Shown here one piece after another: positions 8,267 to 18,811 of a stretch of DNA of 64,000 bases (the first letter of the stretch is position 1; every line of letters begins with the position of its first letter). A model generated the notes under the pieces. The model saw only the letters and a program-made list of their open reading frames with translations. It was not told the DNA's origin and ran no database searches. The stretch lies in the NCBI RefSeq assembly GCF_037203705.1, contig NZ_JBBCAT010000001.1, positions 2,825,418-2,889,417 on the forward strand, written 5' to 3'. The position numbers were made by a program, and so were the translations under genes. This DNA comes from Prosthecomicrobium sp. N25 (lineage in GTDB: Bacteria > Pseudomonadota > Alphaproteobacteria > Rhizobiales > Ancalomicrobiaceae).

Positions 8267-9076
8267 TCAGACCTCCGCCGTGAACTCCATGCCGTCGAAG
8301 GCCGGCTCGACATGGTCGGGCAACTGGGCCTTGAGGATGCGGTAGTCCAGGTCGATGTGCATGTGGGTCAGGATCGTGCGCCGGGCCTTCAGCCGGGCGG
8401 CCCAGGCGATCGCCTCCTCGACGGAGAAGTGGCTGGGGTGGGGATGCCAGCGCAGGGCATCGAGGATCAGCACGTCGAGGCCGGAGAGCGCCGGCAGGGC
8501 CTGGTCGGGAATGCCGCTGACGTCCGGCGAATAGGCGACCGCGCCGAAGCGGAAGCCCAGGGACGTGATGTCGCCGTGGAGCTGGCGGTAGGGCAACGCC
8601 GTGATCGGCCCGCCGGGCCCGTCGACCGTCACCGGCACGCCCTCCTCGATCCGGTGGTCGTCCGCGATGGCCGGGTAGCTCGACCCGGGTGGGGTCTTGA
8701 AGATGTAGCCGAAGGCGGCGTGGACCCGCTCGGCCGTCGGCGCGTCCATGTGGACCGAGACACGGCGGCGGCGGTTCAGCACGAAGGCGCGCAGGTCGTC
8801 GATGCCGTGGACGTGGTCGGCATGGGCGTGGGTGACGAGCACGCCGTCGACCCAGTCGACATGGGCGTCCAGCATCTGCTCGCGCAGGTCCGGCCCGCAG
8901 TCGACCAGCACCCGGGTGACATTGCCCACGGCATCGCGGCGGGTGACCAGCAGGCTCGCCCGGCGGCGCCGGTTCCGCGGGTTCGCCGGATCGCACTGGC
9001 CCCAGTCGCCGCCGATCCGGGGCACGCCGGGCGAGGAGCCGCAGCCGAGGATCCGGAAGGTCAGCGTCGCGGCCAT
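8267..9076 (-). CDS. MBL-fold metallohydrolase (PhnP/RNase Z-like)
   Basis: This 269-residue metallo-beta-lactamase-fold protein has the zinc motif THAHADHVHGI (H83, H85, D87, H88). It opens with a GCGSSPGVPRIGGDWGQCD segment characteristic of the PhnP-like group. In many alphaproteobacteria this gene lies at the end of the tmk, holB, metG, tatD operon, as here, 7 bp after tatD. PhnP relatives are cyclic phosphodiesterases, but the substrate of this housekeeping paralogue is not established and I assign none. It is predicted to be cytoplasmic. Confidence 0.85.
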   Translation of the reverse strand: MAATLTFRILGCGSSPGVPRIGGDWGQCDPANPRNRRRRASLLVTRRDAVGNVTRVLVDCGPDLREQMLDAHVDWVDGVLVTHAHADHVHGIDDLRAFVLNRRRRVSVHMDAPTAERVHAAFGYIFKTPPGSSYPAIADDHRIEEGVPVTVDGPGGPITALPYRQLHGDITSLGFRFGAVAYSPDVSGIPDQALPALSGLDVLILDALRWHPHPSHFSVEEAIAWAARLKARRTILTHMHIDLDYRILKAQLPDHVEPAFDGMEFTAEV

Positions 9077-9083
9077 CGGCGGG

Positions 9084-9863
9084 TCAGCGCTCCGCCTTCG
9101 TGAAGAGGCGGTAGAAGTTGTCCGTCGTGATCCGCGCGATCTCGTCCTCGCTCACGCCGCGCACCGAGGCGAGGACCGCGGCGGTCTTGGCCGTGTAGGC
9201 CGGCTCGTTGCGCTTGCCGCGGTAGGGCACGGGGGCGAGATAGGGCGCGTCGGTTTCCACCAGGATGCGGTCCTCGGGCGCCTCGGCGGCCGCGGCCCGG
9301 ATCGTCTCGGCGGACTTGAAGGTGAGGATGCCCGAGAAGGACAGGTAGGCGCCGCAGGCCAGGCCGCGGCGGGCGAGCTCGAGCCCGGAGGAGAAGCAGT
9401 GGAGCACCATCGGGAAGGCGCCCCGGGCGGTCTCCTCCTCGAGGATGCGCGCCACGTCCTCGTCCGCCTCGCGGGCGTGGATCACGAGCGGCAGGCCGGT
9501 CATGCGCGCCGCCGCGATATGGCGGCGGAAGCCCTCCTCCTGGGCGTCGCGCGGCGACAGGTCGTAGTGATAGTCGAGCCCGGCCTCGCCGATCGCGATG
9601 CAGCGGGGGTGCTCGGACAGGCGCGCGAGGTCGTCCGGCGTCAGGTCCAGCTCCTCGTGGGCGTTGTGGCAATGGGTGCCGACCGAGCACCAGACCGAGG
9701 GAAAGCGCTCCGCGATTGCCTTGATGCCGTCGAACTTCCGGACCCGGGTGGAAATGGTCACCATCCGGGTCACGCCCGCCGCATGCGCCCGCTCGACCAC
9801 CGCGTCGAGCTCGGACGCGAAGTCGGGAAAGTCCAAGTGGCAGTGGGAATCGACGAGGGACAT
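9084..9863 (-). CDS. tatD: TatD-family metal-dependent DNase
   Basis: The 259-residue TIM-barrel metal hydrolase begins MSLVDSHCHLDFPD, where the HxH pair binds metal. Further ligands are in GEAGLDYHY, VIHARE, LHCFSSG and the VETDAPYLAP motif. TatD proteins are divalent-metal-dependent 3'-5' exonucleases linked to DNA repair and turnover. The start at 9863 gives the conserved N terminus; longer readings in this frame run into metG sequence on the same strand in another frame. The gene sits between metG and the MBL gene in a leftward operon. Confidence 0.92.
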   Translation of the reverse strand: MSLVDSHCHLDFPDFASELDAVVERAHAAGVTRMVTISTRVRKFDGIKAIAERFPSVWCSVGTHCHNAHEELDLTPDDLARLSEHPRCIAIGEAGLDYHYDLSPRDAQEEGFRRHIAAARMTGLPLVIHAREADEDVARILEEETARGAFPMVLHCFSSGLELARRGLACGAYLSFSGILTFKSAETIRAAAAEAPEDRILVETDAPYLAPVPYRGKRNEPAYTAKTAAVLASVRGVSEDEIARITTDNFYRLFTKAER

Positions 9864-9922
9864 GCGCTCGGGGTTTCTCCTGGGGGCCGCGCCCCGACGT
9901 GTGGACACGGACAGGCGGGGGC

Positions 9923-11479
9923 TCAGGCGTCCGCCGCGGCCTCTGGCTCCACGTATTTCGGGAACACCGGGGCCGGCGACGGCAGCACCGTTCCCCCTGC
10001 AATTCGCGTGCCGATCGCCGCGAAATCCCGTGCTCCCGGGCCCTGGCCGAGCAGGTCGAGGAGCCTGCCGCAGGAGCCCGGCATCACCGGCTGAGTCAGG
10101 ATCGCGACGATGCGGATCACCTCGGCGGTGACCCAGAGCACCGTCTCCATCCGGGCGAAGTCGGTCTTGCGCAGGGCCCAGGGCTCCTGGACCGTGAAGT
10201 AGCGGTTGGCTTCCGCCACCACGAACCAGGTCGCCTCGAGCGCCCTGTGCATCTCCGGCACCTCGTAGGCGGCCCGGCAGGTCGCAAGCAGCGCGTCGGC
10301 CTGCGCCAGCAGGGCCTTGTCGGCGTCGGCGAGCGGCCCCGGGTTCGGCAGCACGCCGCCGCAGTTCTTGGCGATCATGGAGAGCGAACGCTGCGCCAGG
10401 TTGCCGAGGTCGTTGGCGAGGTCCGCATTCATCCGCGCCACGATCGCCTCGTGGCTGTAGCTGCCGTCCTGCCCGAAGGCGACCTCGCGCAGGAAGAAAT
10501 AGCGCACCTGGTCGACCCCGTAGGCCTTGGCGAGGTCGAAGGGGTCGATGACGTTGCCGACCGACTTCGACATCTTCTCCCCGCGGTTGAACACAAAGCC
10601 GTGGGCGAAGACGCGCTTCGGAAGGGGCAGGCCCGCCGACATCAGGAAGGCCGGCCAGTAGACCGCATGGAAGCGGATGATGTCCTTGCCGATCATGTGC
10701 ATGTCGGCCGGCCAGTAGGTCCGGTACTTCTCGGAGGCCTCGTCGGGGAAGCCGGCGCCGGTGATGTAGTTGGTCAGGGCGTCGATCCAGACATACATCA
10801 CGTGTCCCGGGGCGTCCGGCACCGGAATGCCCCAGTCGAAGGTCGTCCGGCTGATCGAGAGGTCGTCGAGGCCGCCCTCGACGAAGCTGATCACCTCGTT
10901 CTTGCGCGCCATCGGGCCCATGAAGTCCGGGTTCGCCGCATAGTGGTCGAGGAGCTTGGCGCCGTAGGCGGAGAGGCGGAAGAAATAGGTCTCCTCCTCG
11001 GTCCACTCGACCGGGGTGCCGGTGCCGGTGGAGCGGCGCACGCCGTCGTCCCCGACGACGGTCTCGGCTTCGGCGTAATAGGCCTCGTCGCGGACGGAGT
11101 ACCAGCCCGCATAGGTCGACTTGTAGACGTCCCCGTTCCGCTCCATGCGCCGCCAGATTTCCTGCACGGAGGCGTAGTGGCGGGGCTCCGTGGTGCGGAT
11201 GAAATCATCGTAGGAGACTTGAAAAAGGTCGTCCATCTCCTTGAACACGGACGAATTCCGGTCCGCGAGCTGGCGCGCCGTCATGCCCTCCTTCTGGGCC
11301 GTCTGATGCATTTTCAGGCCGTGCTCGTCGGTGCCGGTCAGAAAGAAGACGTCGTAGCCGTCGAGCCGCTTGAAGCGGGCGATCGCGTCGGTGGCGACCT
11401 TCTCGTAGGCGTGGCCGACATGCGGCCGCCCGTTCGGATAATCGATCGCCGTGGTGATGAAGTAGGTCGGCCTGGTCAT
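9923..11479 (-). CDS. metG: Methionine--tRNA ligase
   Basis: The 518-residue class I aminoacyl-tRNA synthetase charges tRNA-Met. The HIGH-type motif is HVGH in [14 protein letters not shown] and the KMSKS loop is [10 protein letters not shown]. The length matches the shorter MetG form without the C-terminal tRNA-binding dimerisation domain. The start [17 protein letters not shown] was chosen because it matches the family N terminus; an in-frame start 40 codons upstream adds non-conserved sequence. The gene is part of the tmk, holB, metG, tatD operon and is cytoplasmic. Confidence 0.95.
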   Translation of the reverse strand: MTRPTYFITTAIDYPNGRPHVGHAYEKVATDAIARFKRLDGYDVFFLTGTDEHGLKMHQTAQKEGMTARQLADRNSSVFKEMDDLFQVSYDDFIRTTEPRHYASVQEIWRRMERNGDVYKSTYAGWYSVRDEAYYAEAETVVGDDGVRRSTGTGTPVEWTEEETYFFRLSAYGAKLLDHYAANPDFMGPMARKNEVISFVEGGLDDLSISRTTFDWGIPVPDAPGHVMYVWIDALTNYITGAGFPDEASEKYRTYWPADMHMIGKDIIRFHAVYWPAFLMSAGLPLPKRVFAHGFVFNRGEKMSKSVGNVIDPFDLAKAYGVDQVRYFFLREVAFGQDGSYSHEAIVARMNADLANDLGNLAQRSLSMIAKNCGGVLPNPGPLADADKALLAQADALLATCRAAYEVPEMHRALEATWFVVAEANRYFTVQEPWALRKTDFARMETVLWVTAEVIRIVAILTQPVMPGSCGRLLDLLGQGPGARDFAAIGTRIAGGTVLPSPAPVFPKYVEPEAAADA

Positions 11480-11546
11480 CGATCCGTCATCCTCGCGCGG
11501 GCGCGCGGCGTGCGACGCACCCCGCAGGTCTCGGTGTTGGGGATAC

Positions 11547-12626
11547 TCAATAACGCGCCGCTTCGACAAGGGTGCGGACGAGCGAAAGGAGTGCGGCACG
11601 ACGGTCGAGGTTGAGCGCGTCGACGGTGGCGATGTCGCGGGCGACGGTCCGGTGCGCCTCCGCCCAGGCCGCCGCCCGCCCGCCCTCGCCCGCCGCGGCG
11701 GCCTTGCGGGCGCGGGCGACCGCCTGCGCCTGAAAGAAGTCGACCGCCGTCTCGAAGGCCTCGTCGGCGCCGCGTCCTGCGACTTCGTCGGCGAGCTTGT
11801 GCAATTCGCGCAAGTCGACCGTCGGCAGCCGCGCCATGATCGCGTCGATGCGGCGGTGGAGCGCGACGCCGTCGCTCTCGATCATCAGGATGGCGCGGCG
11901 CAGGCTGCCCTCGGCGATCCGTGCCGCTGCCGCCATGGTGGAGGCGTCCGTGCGTTCGGCGAAGCCGAGTCCGCGGAGCCCCTCGACGACGGTCTCCTCG
12001 GAGAGCGGCTGGAGCCCGAGCCGGCGGCAGCGGGAGCGGATCGTGGGCAGCAGCCGGCCCGGCTGGTGGGAGACGACGAGGAACAGCGAGCGCGCCGGCG
12101 GCTCCTCCAGGATCTTCAGGAGGGCGTTGGCGGCGGCCGCGTTCATGTCGTCGGCCGGGTCCACGATGGCGATCCGCCAGCCGCCCTCGGCCGCCGTGGA
12201 GCCGAAGAAGCCGACCGTGCGGCGGACCTCGTCGACGGGCAGCTCGGTCTTGAAGCGCTTGTTCTTCTCGTCCCAGGGCCGGCGCAGCGCGAGGAGGTCG
12301 GCATGGGCGCCGCTGGCCACCCGCCGCGCCACCGGCGAGGCGGGATCGACCGACAGGTCGCGCGCCGCCCTGACGGCGGCGGAGGCCGGGTCGGGGTTCG
12401 CGAGCACGAAGCGGGCGAAGCGGAAGGCGAGCGTGGCCTTGCCGACACCCTTGGGGCCGCCCAGGAGCCAGCCGTGGTGGATTCGGCCCGACCGGTAGGC
12501 GTCGAGCAGCGTGGCCTCGGCGTCCGCCTGCCCGATCAGGGTGTGGCGCTCGCGCGGGAGCGGCAACCCCTCGATCGAATCGACCTCGGGGGCGGCCTCC
12601 TGGACCTGGGTGCTGGCGCGCGCCAT
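11547..12626 (-). CDS. holB: DNA polymerase III subunit delta'
   Basis: The 359-residue AAA+ clamp-loader subunit has a P-loop-like GPKGVGKAT segment near residue 57 and the SRC motif (TIRSRCRRL) that supplies the arginine finger to neighbouring subunits. The C-terminal collar domain follows. With delta and tau/gamma it loads the beta sliding clamp on DNA. It lies 21 bp after tmk and upstream of metG, a standard arrangement. The start at 12626 gives an N terminus leading into RERHTLIGQ, which matches delta' proteins of alphaproteobacteria. Confidence 0.92.
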   Translation of the reverse strand: MARASTQVQEAAPEVDSIEGLPLPRERHTLIGQADAEATLLDAYRSGRIHHGWLLGGPKGVGKATLAFRFARFVLANPDPASAAVRAARDLSVDPASPVARRVASGAHADLLALRRPWDEKNKRFKTELPVDEVRRTVGFFGSTAAEGGWRIAIVDPADDMNAAAANALLKILEEPPARSLFLVVSHQPGRLLPTIRSRCRRLGLQPLSEETVVEGLRGLGFAERTDASTMAAAARIAEGSLRRAILMIESDGVALHRRIDAIMARLPTVDLRELHKLADEVAGRGADEAFETAVDFFQAQAVARARKAAAAGEGGRAAAWAEAHRTVARDIATVDALNLDRRAALLSLVRTLVEAARY

Positions 12627-12647
12627 GACGATGAATGATCCGATCCG

Positions 12648-13319
12648 CTAGCCGGCGCGGCCGGCGCCCTGCCCGAGCCGCGTGGCGATCGCATACCATA
12701 CCGCGTCGGCGACCGTCGCGGTGTCCTGCGTCGCGTCGACGACCGCGAAGCGGGACGGGTCGGCGCGGGCGAGCCGCAGGAAGGCGTCGCGCCGGGCCTC
12801 GTGGGCGGCGGCGTCCTCCTTCTCGAAGCGGTCGGCGGCGTCGACCCCGCGCCGCGCGGCGGCACGCTGCAGGCCGACCTCGGCCGGCAGGTCGAGCAGG
12901 ATGGTCAGGTGCGGGCGGAGGCCGTCCAGGGCCACCGTCTCCAGGGCGTCGATGACCGCCGGCTCCACGGCCGACTGGTAGACGCGCGTCGAGTCGGCGA
13001 AGCGGTCGCAGAGGACCCAATCGCCGCGCGCGAGTGCGGGCCGGATGGTGGCGTCGACGTGATCGGCCCGGGCGGCGGCGAACAGCATGGCCTCGACCTC
13101 CGCCCCGAAGCGCTCCGCCGCGCCGGAGAGGATCATGGCCCGTATCGCCTCCGCGCCCGGAGAGCCGCCCGGCTCGCGGGTGGTGACGACGCCGATGCCG
13201 GCGTTCCGGAGGCGATCGGCCAGGAGCCGCACCTGGGTCGACTTGCCGGCACCCTCGCCGCCTTCGAAGGTCACGAAGCGGGCGGGTGGCAGGTCGACGG
13301 GCGGCGGGGCGCCCGTCAC
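12648..13319 (-). CDS. tmk: Thymidylate kinase
   Basis: The 223-residue P-loop kinase converts dTMP to dTDP. The Walker A segment is FEGGEGAGKSTQ, the DR motif is CDRFADSTRVYQ, and a LID region with several Arg residues follows. Length and motif order match bacterial Tmk. The ATG overlaps by 4 bp the stop of the upstream D-Ala-D-Ala carboxypeptidase gene, so the two are translationally coupled. The gene starts the replication and translation block of this operon. Confidence 0.94.
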   Translation of the reverse strand: MTGAPPPVDLPPARFVTFEGGEGAGKSTQVRLLADRLRNAGIGVVTTREPGGSPGAEAIRAMILSGAAERFGAEVEAMLFAAARADHVDATIRPALARGDWVLCDRFADSTRVYQSAVEPAVIDALETVALDGLRPHLTILLDLPAEVGLQRAAARRGVDAADRFEKEDAAAHEARRDAFLRLARADPSRFAVVDATQDTATVADAVWYAIATRLGQGAGRAG

Positions 13320-14551
13320 TGGAACCCGACGGTTTCGCGCGCGACCCGGCCGACGACTTCGAGCACGGCGTCCATGGCGCGGCTCTGCAGGGTGCCGAGC
13401 CCGACGGCATCGGCGGTGTAGAGAGGCGTCTCCTGGATCACGGTCTCATCGCGCAGGACCTGCAGCTTGCCGATCTGGACGCCTTTCTCGACGGGCGCGC
13501 GGACGGGCCCCCGATAGACGATGCGGGCGCGCAGCTTGTCGCGGTTGCCGCGGGGCACCAGGACGTTGATGGCCTTGGCGCCGACCAGCTTCACCCTGCC
13601 CTCCGTGCCGCCGAAGACGCTCGCCTCGCCGGCCGGCTCGCCGGCCTTGAAGAGGGTGATCTGCTCGAAGTTGCGGAAGCCCCATTCCATCAGGCGGCGG
13701 GCGTCCTCCTGCCGTTCCTTCTCGGTCTTGAAGCCGCCCATGACGAGGACGAGGCGCTGTCCGTTCTGCACCGCCGAGCCGACGATGTTGTAGCCGGATT
13801 CCTTGATGTAGCCGGTCTTCAGTCCGTCGGCGCCGATACCCTCCGCAAGCAACGGGTTCCGATTGAACTGGCGGATCTTGTTGTAGGTGAACTCGCGCTG
13901 CCCGTAGACCTTGTACAGGTCGGGGTGGTTGGAGATGATGTAGCGCGTCAGCGTGGAGTATTCCCGGGCGGTAATCTTCTGGTCCGGGTCCGGAAGGCCC
14001 GTCGGGTTGTGGAAGACCGACTTGGGCATGCCGATCTCGCGGGCCTTCTTGGTCATCAGCTCCCCGAAGGCCTGCTCGGTGCCGGCGATGCCCTCCGCCA
14101 CCGTGATGGCCGCGTCGTTGCCCGACTGGACGATGATGCCCTGGATGAGGTCGTTGACGGTCGCCTTGGAGTTGATCGGCAGGAAGGTCGAGGAGGTTCG
14201 CGAGGGCGCCCCGCCCGTCCGCCAGGCGTGCTCGCTGACCACGAACTCCGTCTCCATCGAGACCTTGCCGGCCTTGATGAGATCGAACAGGACCGCGATC
14301 GTCATCATCTTGGCGAGGCTCGCCGGCGGGAAAAGCTTGTCGGCGTTCTTCTCGTAGAGGACGGTGCCGGACTCGTGGTCGATCAGGATGGCCTGTTCGG
14401 CACGGGTCTCGAAGCCCTGGTTCGCCGCAGCCGCCTGAGCGGCCGAGCTCTGCGCGTGGCCGGGCGGCGGCGCGCCCGCGAGCGTCGCCGCGGCCATCAC
14501 CAACCCCATCAGCGCGGCCGCCATCCGCCGCGCCACCGATACACCACTCAT
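13316..14551 (-). CDS. D-alanyl-D-alanine carboxypeptidase (PBP5/6-type, family S11)
   Basis: The 411-residue penicillin-binding protein trims the terminal D-Ala of peptidoglycan pentapeptides in the periplasm. An N-terminal signal peptide ends near GHAQ (about residue 34). The active-site motifs are SLAK (S78-K81), SGN (S143-N145) and KTG (K245-G247), in normal order and spacing. A C-terminal PBP5-C domain follows. The start at 14551 (MSGVSVARRMAAALMG) gives a proper signal peptide; an upstream in-frame start adds 35 residues that would mask it. The gene lies upstream of and coupled to tmk. Confidence 0.93.
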   Translation of the reverse strand: MSGVSVARRMAAALMGLVMAAATLAGAPPPGHAQSSAAQAAAANQGFETRAEQAILIDHESGTVLYEKNADKLFPPASLAKMMTIAVLFDLIKAGKVSMETEFVVSEHAWRTGGAPSRTSSTFLPINSKATVNDLIQGIIVQSGNDAAITVAEGIAGTEQAFGELMTKKAREIGMPKSVFHNPTGLPDPDQKITAREYSTLTRYIISNHPDLYKVYGQREFTYNKIRQFNRNPLLAEGIGADGLKTGYIKESGYNIVGSAVQNGQRLVLVMGGFKTEKERQEDARRLMEWGFRNFEQITLFKAGEPAGEASVFGGTEGRVKLVGAKAINVLVPRGNRDKLRARIVYRGPVRAPVEKGVQIGKLQVLRDETVIQETPLYTADAVGLGTLQSRAMDAVLEVVGRVARETVGFQ

Positions 14552-14735
14552 CTTCGAACTCCGGGCCTCCGGACGGACCACGGGAAAGAGGGAGCCGCCA
14601 CTCCCGCCCGACTCGCCGTCGCCGATCGTGAGCCAATATGGGCGATCCGGCGCCAAGCTCCAATGGCCGGCGCGGACTCTTCCGCCCTGGGGACGCGTCC
14701 GACGCTCGGGGCGACCTGTGGTCGCGGGCGCCGCC

Positions 14736-15716
14736 TCAGCGGCGGAGCAGCGGGAATTCGGGTCCGTCCTCCGCCGAGGCGAAGCCCATGAGCCCGCGCG
14801 GACGCGCCGTCTCGGAACTGCGCCAGCGGGGCGGAGGGGCCAGCTCGGACTGCGGCACCGGTCCGGGCCTTGCGCGCGGCGGGGCGGCGGGCAAGGCTTG
14901 GCGTTCCGTCGCCGCGATCATGTCGCCGATGTCGCCGGTCTCGGGGTCGTCGTCATCCGCGCGAGCCGGCCGGGCCGGCCGTGCGGTCGGCCAGGCCGCC
15001 TGCGGGCGGACCGCGGCGGTGCGGACGGGCTCCGGCGCGGGCCTGAAGGTCGCGGCGAGTGTGCCGGTGAGGCTCCGGCCGAAGGAGCCGTTCATGGCCG
15101 TCACGGCGACCGGATCGGCGCCCTCCGTCAGGGTCGAGGCCAGCATGGTGTCGTCGGAGCCTTCCAGCGGCGCCCGGCCGGCATACTGCACGCGTACCCG
15201 GGTGATGCCGCGGCCCTTGAAGCCGAGCAGGTCCGCGGCGCGCTCCGAGACGTCGATCTCGCGGTTGCCCGCGTAGGGGCCGCGGTCGTTGACGCGCACG
15301 ACGATCGATCGGCCGTTGGCGAGGTTGGTGACCTTGGCGTAGGAGGGCAGCGGCATGGTCGGATGCGCCGCCGAGATCGACATCCGGTCATAGACCTCGC
15401 CGTTCGCCGTCTCGCGCCCGTGGAACTCGTGTCCGTACCAGGACGCCACGCCTGTGCGGTCGTAGGCGGGGTCCTCCTGGGGGACGTAGACCCGGCCGCC
15501 GATCGTGTAGGGCTTGCCGACCTGCGCCCGGCCGCCGCCCTTCGGCACCGGGTCGCCGTCGGCGACGACGCGCCGGCTCGCCGAGACGCCGTATTTGGGA
15601 TCGACGCCGGCGTGGTCGGTGGAGGCGCTGCAGCCTGCCAGCACCGTGGACGTCAGGACAAGACCGGCTGCGGGCCAGGACCGACGCCCGCGTACGCACC
15701 GAAAACTCTGGGTCAT
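14736..15716 (-). CDS. rlpA: RlpA-like septal ring lipoprotein (DPBB domain)
   Basis: The 326-residue predicted lipoprotein has a signal peptide ending in lipobox LAGC with C29. The double-psi beta-barrel domain spans about 88-175 and contains GVASWYGHEFHGRETANGE and the VRVNDRGPYAGNREIDVS segment holding the conserved Asp. RlpA proteins are lytic transglycosylases that cut naked glycan strands at the septum. The remaining 150 residues are rich in Pro, Ala and Arg. I see no C-terminal SPOR domain, which many RlpA proteins use for septal targeting. It lies 184 bp upstream of the carboxypeptidase gene on the same strand. Confidence 0.88.
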   Translation of the reverse strand: MTQSFRCVRGRRSWPAAGLVLTSTVLAGCSASTDHAGVDPKYGVSASRRVVADGDPVPKGGGRAQVGKPYTIGGRVYVPQEDPAYDRTGVASWYGHEFHGRETANGEVYDRMSISAAHPTMPLPSYAKVTNLANGRSIVVRVNDRGPYAGNREIDVSERAADLLGFKGRGITRVRVQYAGRAPLEGSDDTMLASTLTEGADPVAVTAMNGSFGRSLTGTLAATFRPAPEPVRTAAVRPQAAWPTARPARPARADDDDPETGDIGDMIAATERQALPAAPPRARPGPVPQSELAPPPRWRSSETARPRGLMGFASAEDGPEFPLLRR

Positions 15717-15830
15717 GGCAACTCCTGCCCGGCCGTACGCGCCGAGTGGGCCTGTTTCGGTCCGGCAGGGTGCCCGAAGATCGCTAACGAAGTCTCAACC
15801 GGGTCGGAAGAAGCGCCGGCCGGAGCCGGC

Positions 15831-16217
15831 TCAGTCGCCGATGCGGGCGGTGCCGCTCAGGCCGTCGTCGCGGGTCCAGGCGAGCTGGGTCGGCGCGGTC
15901 TTGCGGAGGGTGAAGCAGAAGACCTTGCCGTCGTACCAGGTGGTCCAGCGCTGGCAGAGGCGCCGGCCGTCGACCCACCAGCGGCCGCTGTCCTTGGGGC
16001 GCATGACGCGGCCGAGCCCCACCGCCTCCCCCGAGCCGTCGACGCGTCCATCCGGCCTGTAGGTGAGCGGGAACTCGCCGCCGAGAGGCACCGCGAGGTA
16101 GATCCGCCGGCCCCGGACGGTCTGGTCGATCTCGCGCCCTTCGAGCGTGTCGGCGGCCGCGGGGGCGGCCAGGGCAGGAAGCAGCAGGGCTGCGAACGTC
16201 GCGTGGGTGGGTCTCAT
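15831..16217 (-). CDS. Small secreted protein of unknown function
   Basis: This 128-residue protein has a clear signal peptide (MRPTHATFAALLLPALAAP, cleavage after AAA). The mature part contains TLEGREI, RRIYLAVPLGGEFPLTYRPD, GRWWVDGRRLCQRW and KVFCFTLR, giving two cysteines that could form a disulfide in the periplasm. I do not recognise a named function; such proteins occur as conserved hypotheticals in Hyphomicrobiales. A start at 16217 is required for the signal peptide, although the frame stays open far upstream because of the high GC content. It is followed by rlpA on the same strand. Confidence 0.7.
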   Translation of the reverse strand: MRPTHATFAALLLPALAAPAAADTLEGREIDQTVRGRRIYLAVPLGGEFPLTYRPDGRVDGSGEAVGLGRVMRPKDSGRWWVDGRRLCQRWTTWYDGKVFCFTLRKTAPTQLAWTRDDGLSGTARIGD

Positions 16218-16499
16218 CGAGGCTCTCCCTGGGATCGGATCGGCGTTCCTACGCGGCAGGGCCCTGCCCGGATCAGCGGCACGATTTCCGGGTGACAAGG
16301 ATCTGACGGGTATGGTCTTCTGCGCGCCCGCGGGTTCGCCCGGGATCAGGCTCGAACCCCTCTGGAGTTTCGCCGCGAAACTGATACGAAAGACATCCGC
16401 TATCATCGAACCGTCACGAAGGCGGACATATGAGGCCGGACATGGGAGCCGCTCGCGGAAGCGGGTCCGTCCCCGGCCCGATTGGGAGGAATGAAGACC

Positions 16500-17810
16500 A
16501 TGACGAAGACGCGCATTCTCGTCGCTGCCGCCCTGGCGCTCGGCGCCACCACCTCGGCCCAGGCTCAGGTCGAGATCCAGTGGTGGCACGCCATGACGGG
16601 CGCCAACAACGACCGGATCGTGAAGCTGGCGACCGACTTCAACGCGACCCAGTCGCAGTACAAGGTCGTGCCGACCTACAAGGGGTCCTACGCCGACACG
16701 ATGAACGCCGGCATCGCCGCGTTCCGGGCCGGCAACGCCCCGCACATCCTGCAGGTCTTCGAGGTCGGCACCGCCACCATGATGGCCGCCAAGGGCGCCG
16801 TGAAGCCGGTCTACCAGATGATGGCCGAGACGGGCGAACCCTTCGACCCGAAGTCCTACCTGCCGGCGGTCACGGGCTACTACTCGACCGCCAAGGGTGA
16901 CATGCTCTCCTTCCCCTTCAACTCGTCGACCATGGTCATGTGGGTCAACAACGACGCGCTGAAGAAGGCGGGCCTCGCCGAGCCGCCGAAGACCTGGCCC
17001 GAGGCCTTCGAGGCGGCCAAGAAGCTGAAGGCGGCCGGCTGGGACAAGTGCGGCATCTCGACGGCCTGGACCACCTGGGCCAACATCGAGGAGTTCACCG
17101 CCTGGCACAACCTGTCGCTCTCGACCAAGGCGAACGGCCTCGACGGCTTCGACACCGAGCTGAAGTTCAACAACCCGGCCGTCGTCCGGCATCTGACGAA
17201 CCTCGTCGAGATGCAGAAGGACAAGACCTTCGACTATTCCGGCCGCACCAACGAGGGCGAAGGCCGCTTCACCTCCGGCGAGTGCCCGCTCTTCCTCACC
17301 TCCTCGGCCTTCTACGGCAACGTCAAGGCCAACGCCAAGTTCGAGTATTCGACGGCCTTCATGCCCTACTACCCGGACGTCCAGGGCGCTCCGCAGAACT
17401 CGATCATCGGCGGGGCCTCCCTTTGGGTGATGGCGGGCAAGCCGGCCGATGACTACAAGGGCATCGCGAAGTTCTTCACCTATCTGTCCAAGCCCGACGT
17501 CCAGGCCTGGTGGCACCAGGAGACCGGCTACCTGCCGATCACCCCCGCCTCCTACGAGCTGACCAAGTCGCAGGGCTTCTACGCCAAGAACCCGTCGACC
17601 GAGACCAGCGTCAAGCAGATGGCCTTCAAGGCGCCGACCGAGAACTCTCGCGGCCTGCGGCTCGGCAACCTCGTGCAGATCCGCGACCTGTGGGCCGAGG
17701 AGATCGAGCTCGCGCTGGCCGGCAAGAAGTCGCCCCAGCAGGCGATGGACGACGCCGTGTCGCGCGGCAACGCCGTGCTCCGGCAGTTCGAGCGCACCGC
17801 GGCCCGCTGA
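16500..17810 (+). CDS. ugpB: ABC transporter substrate-binding protein, sn-glycerol-3-phosphate type
   Basis: This 436-residue family 1 extracellular solute-binding protein has a signal peptide cut near SAQA (about residue 22). The mature protein opens [20 protein letters not shown] and contains [21 protein letters not shown], both typical of UgpB. It captures glycerol-3-phosphate or its diesters in the periplasm for UgpAEC. The ATG at 16500 was chosen over ATG 16491 and TTG 16482 because GGGAGGA at 16484-16490 is correctly spaced only for it. The genes ugpA, ugpE and ugpC follow, completing an importer. Confidence 0.92.
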   Translation: MTKTRILVAAALALGATTSAQAQVEIQWWHAMTGANNDRIVKLATDFNATQSQYKVVPTYKGSYADTMNAGIAAFRAGNAPHILQVFEVGTATMMAAKGAVKPVYQMMAETGEPFDPKSYLPAVTGYYSTAKGDMLSFPFNSSTMVMWVNNDALKKAGLAEPPKTWPEAFEAAKKLKAAGWDKCGISTAWTTWANIEEFTAWHNLSLSTKANGLDGFDTELKFNNPAVVRHLTNLVEMQKDKTFDYSGRTNEGEGRFTSGECPLFLTSSAFYGNVKANAKFEYSTAFMPYYPDVQGAPQNSIIGGASLWVMAGKPADDYKGIAKFFTYLSKPDVQAWWHQETGYLPITPASYELTKSQGFYAKNPSTETSVKQMAFKAPTENSRGLRLGNLVQIRDLWAEEIELALAGKKSPQQAMDDAVSRGNAVLRQFERTAAR

Positions 17811-17929
17811 TCGCGCCGGCCGGGCACCCGCCGGGCGCGGCCCGGCGGACCCCTGCCCGCCCTCCTTCGACGGAGACGGCCGCCGGCCCAGCGCCGGCGG
17901 CCTCGACTGCCCTCCGACCGGCCGCCCCC

Positions 17930-18811
17930 ATGGACAAGCGAACCGCCTTCTCGGGGAAGCTCCTCCCCTTCCTGCTGCTGAGCCCCCAGCTCGCGGTGAC
18001 GCTGATCTTCTTCTATTGGCCGGCCGCCCAGGCGGTGCGCCAGTCCTTCTTCATCGAGGATGCCTTCGGGACGACGCAGATCTTCGTCGGGCTCGAAAAC
18101 TACGAGCTCCTCTTCAAGACACCCGAGTACCTGCGCGCCGTAACCAACACGGCCGTCTTCTCGGTGCTGGTCGCGTCCCTGTCGCTCGGGCTGGCGCTGC
18201 TGCTCGCCGTGCAGGCCGACAAGCACATCCGCGGCGCGACCGTCTACAAGACGCTGCTGATCTGGCCCTATGCGGTCGCCCCGGCGATCGCCGGCGCCCT
18301 CTGGCTCTTCATGTTCCAGCCCTCGCTCGGCATGGTGGCGCAGGCCATCCGGGCCCGGGGCGTCTCGTGGAACCCGCTGCTCGACGGCGTCGACGCCATG
18401 GTGCTGGTCGTCCTGGCGGCGACCTGGAAGCAGATCAGCTACAATTTCCTGTTCTTCCTGGCCGGCCTGCAGGCGATCCCACGCTCGGTGATCGAGGCCG
18501 CGGCGATCGACGGGGCGCGGCCGATGCGGCGCTTCTGGACGATCATCTTCCCGCTCCTGTCGCCGACCACCTTCTTCCTGCTCACGGTCAACATCGTCTA
18601 CGTCTTCTTCGACACCTTCGGCATCGTCGACGCGGTGACGCACGGCGGCCCCGCGCAGGCGACCACAACGCTTGTCTTCAAGGTCTTCAACGATGGCCGG
18701 CTCGGCGGCGACCTCGGCGGCTCCGCGGCGCAGTCCGTGATCCTCATGGTGCTGGTGATCGCGCTGACCTCGATCCAGTTCCGCTACATCGAACGCAGGG
18801 TCCAGTACTGA
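17930..18811 (+). CDS. ugpA: ABC transporter permease, glycerol-3-phosphate type
   Basis: The 293-residue inner-membrane permease has six predicted helices. The EAA loop lies around [19 protein letters not shown], where it contacts the ATPase. The N terminus [20 protein letters not shown] matches UgpA. The ATG at 17930 lies 119 bp after the ugpB stop; no strong ribosome site is visible before it, so coupling to the upstream gene is possible. The stop overlaps the ugpE start (TGATG). It forms the channel with UgpE. Confidence 0.92.
   Translation: MDKRTAFSGKLLPFLLLSPQLAVTLIFFYWPAAQAVRQSFFIEDAFGTTQIFVGLENYELLFKTPEYLRAVTNTAVFSVLVASLSLGLALLLAVQADKHIRGATVYKTLLIWPYAVAPAIAGALWLFMFQPSLGMVAQAIRARGVSWNPLLDGVDAMVLVVLAATWKQISYNFLFFLAGLQAIPRSVIEAAAIDGARPMRRFWTIIFPLLSPTTFFLLTVNIVYVFFDTFGIVDAVTHGGPAQATTTLVFKVFNDGRLGGDLGGSAAQSVILMVLVIALTSIQFRYIERRVQY

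Noticed and set aside
9923-11599. Longer metG start at 11599
   Set aside because: The extra 40 residues are not methionyl-tRNA synthetase-like and extend into holB.
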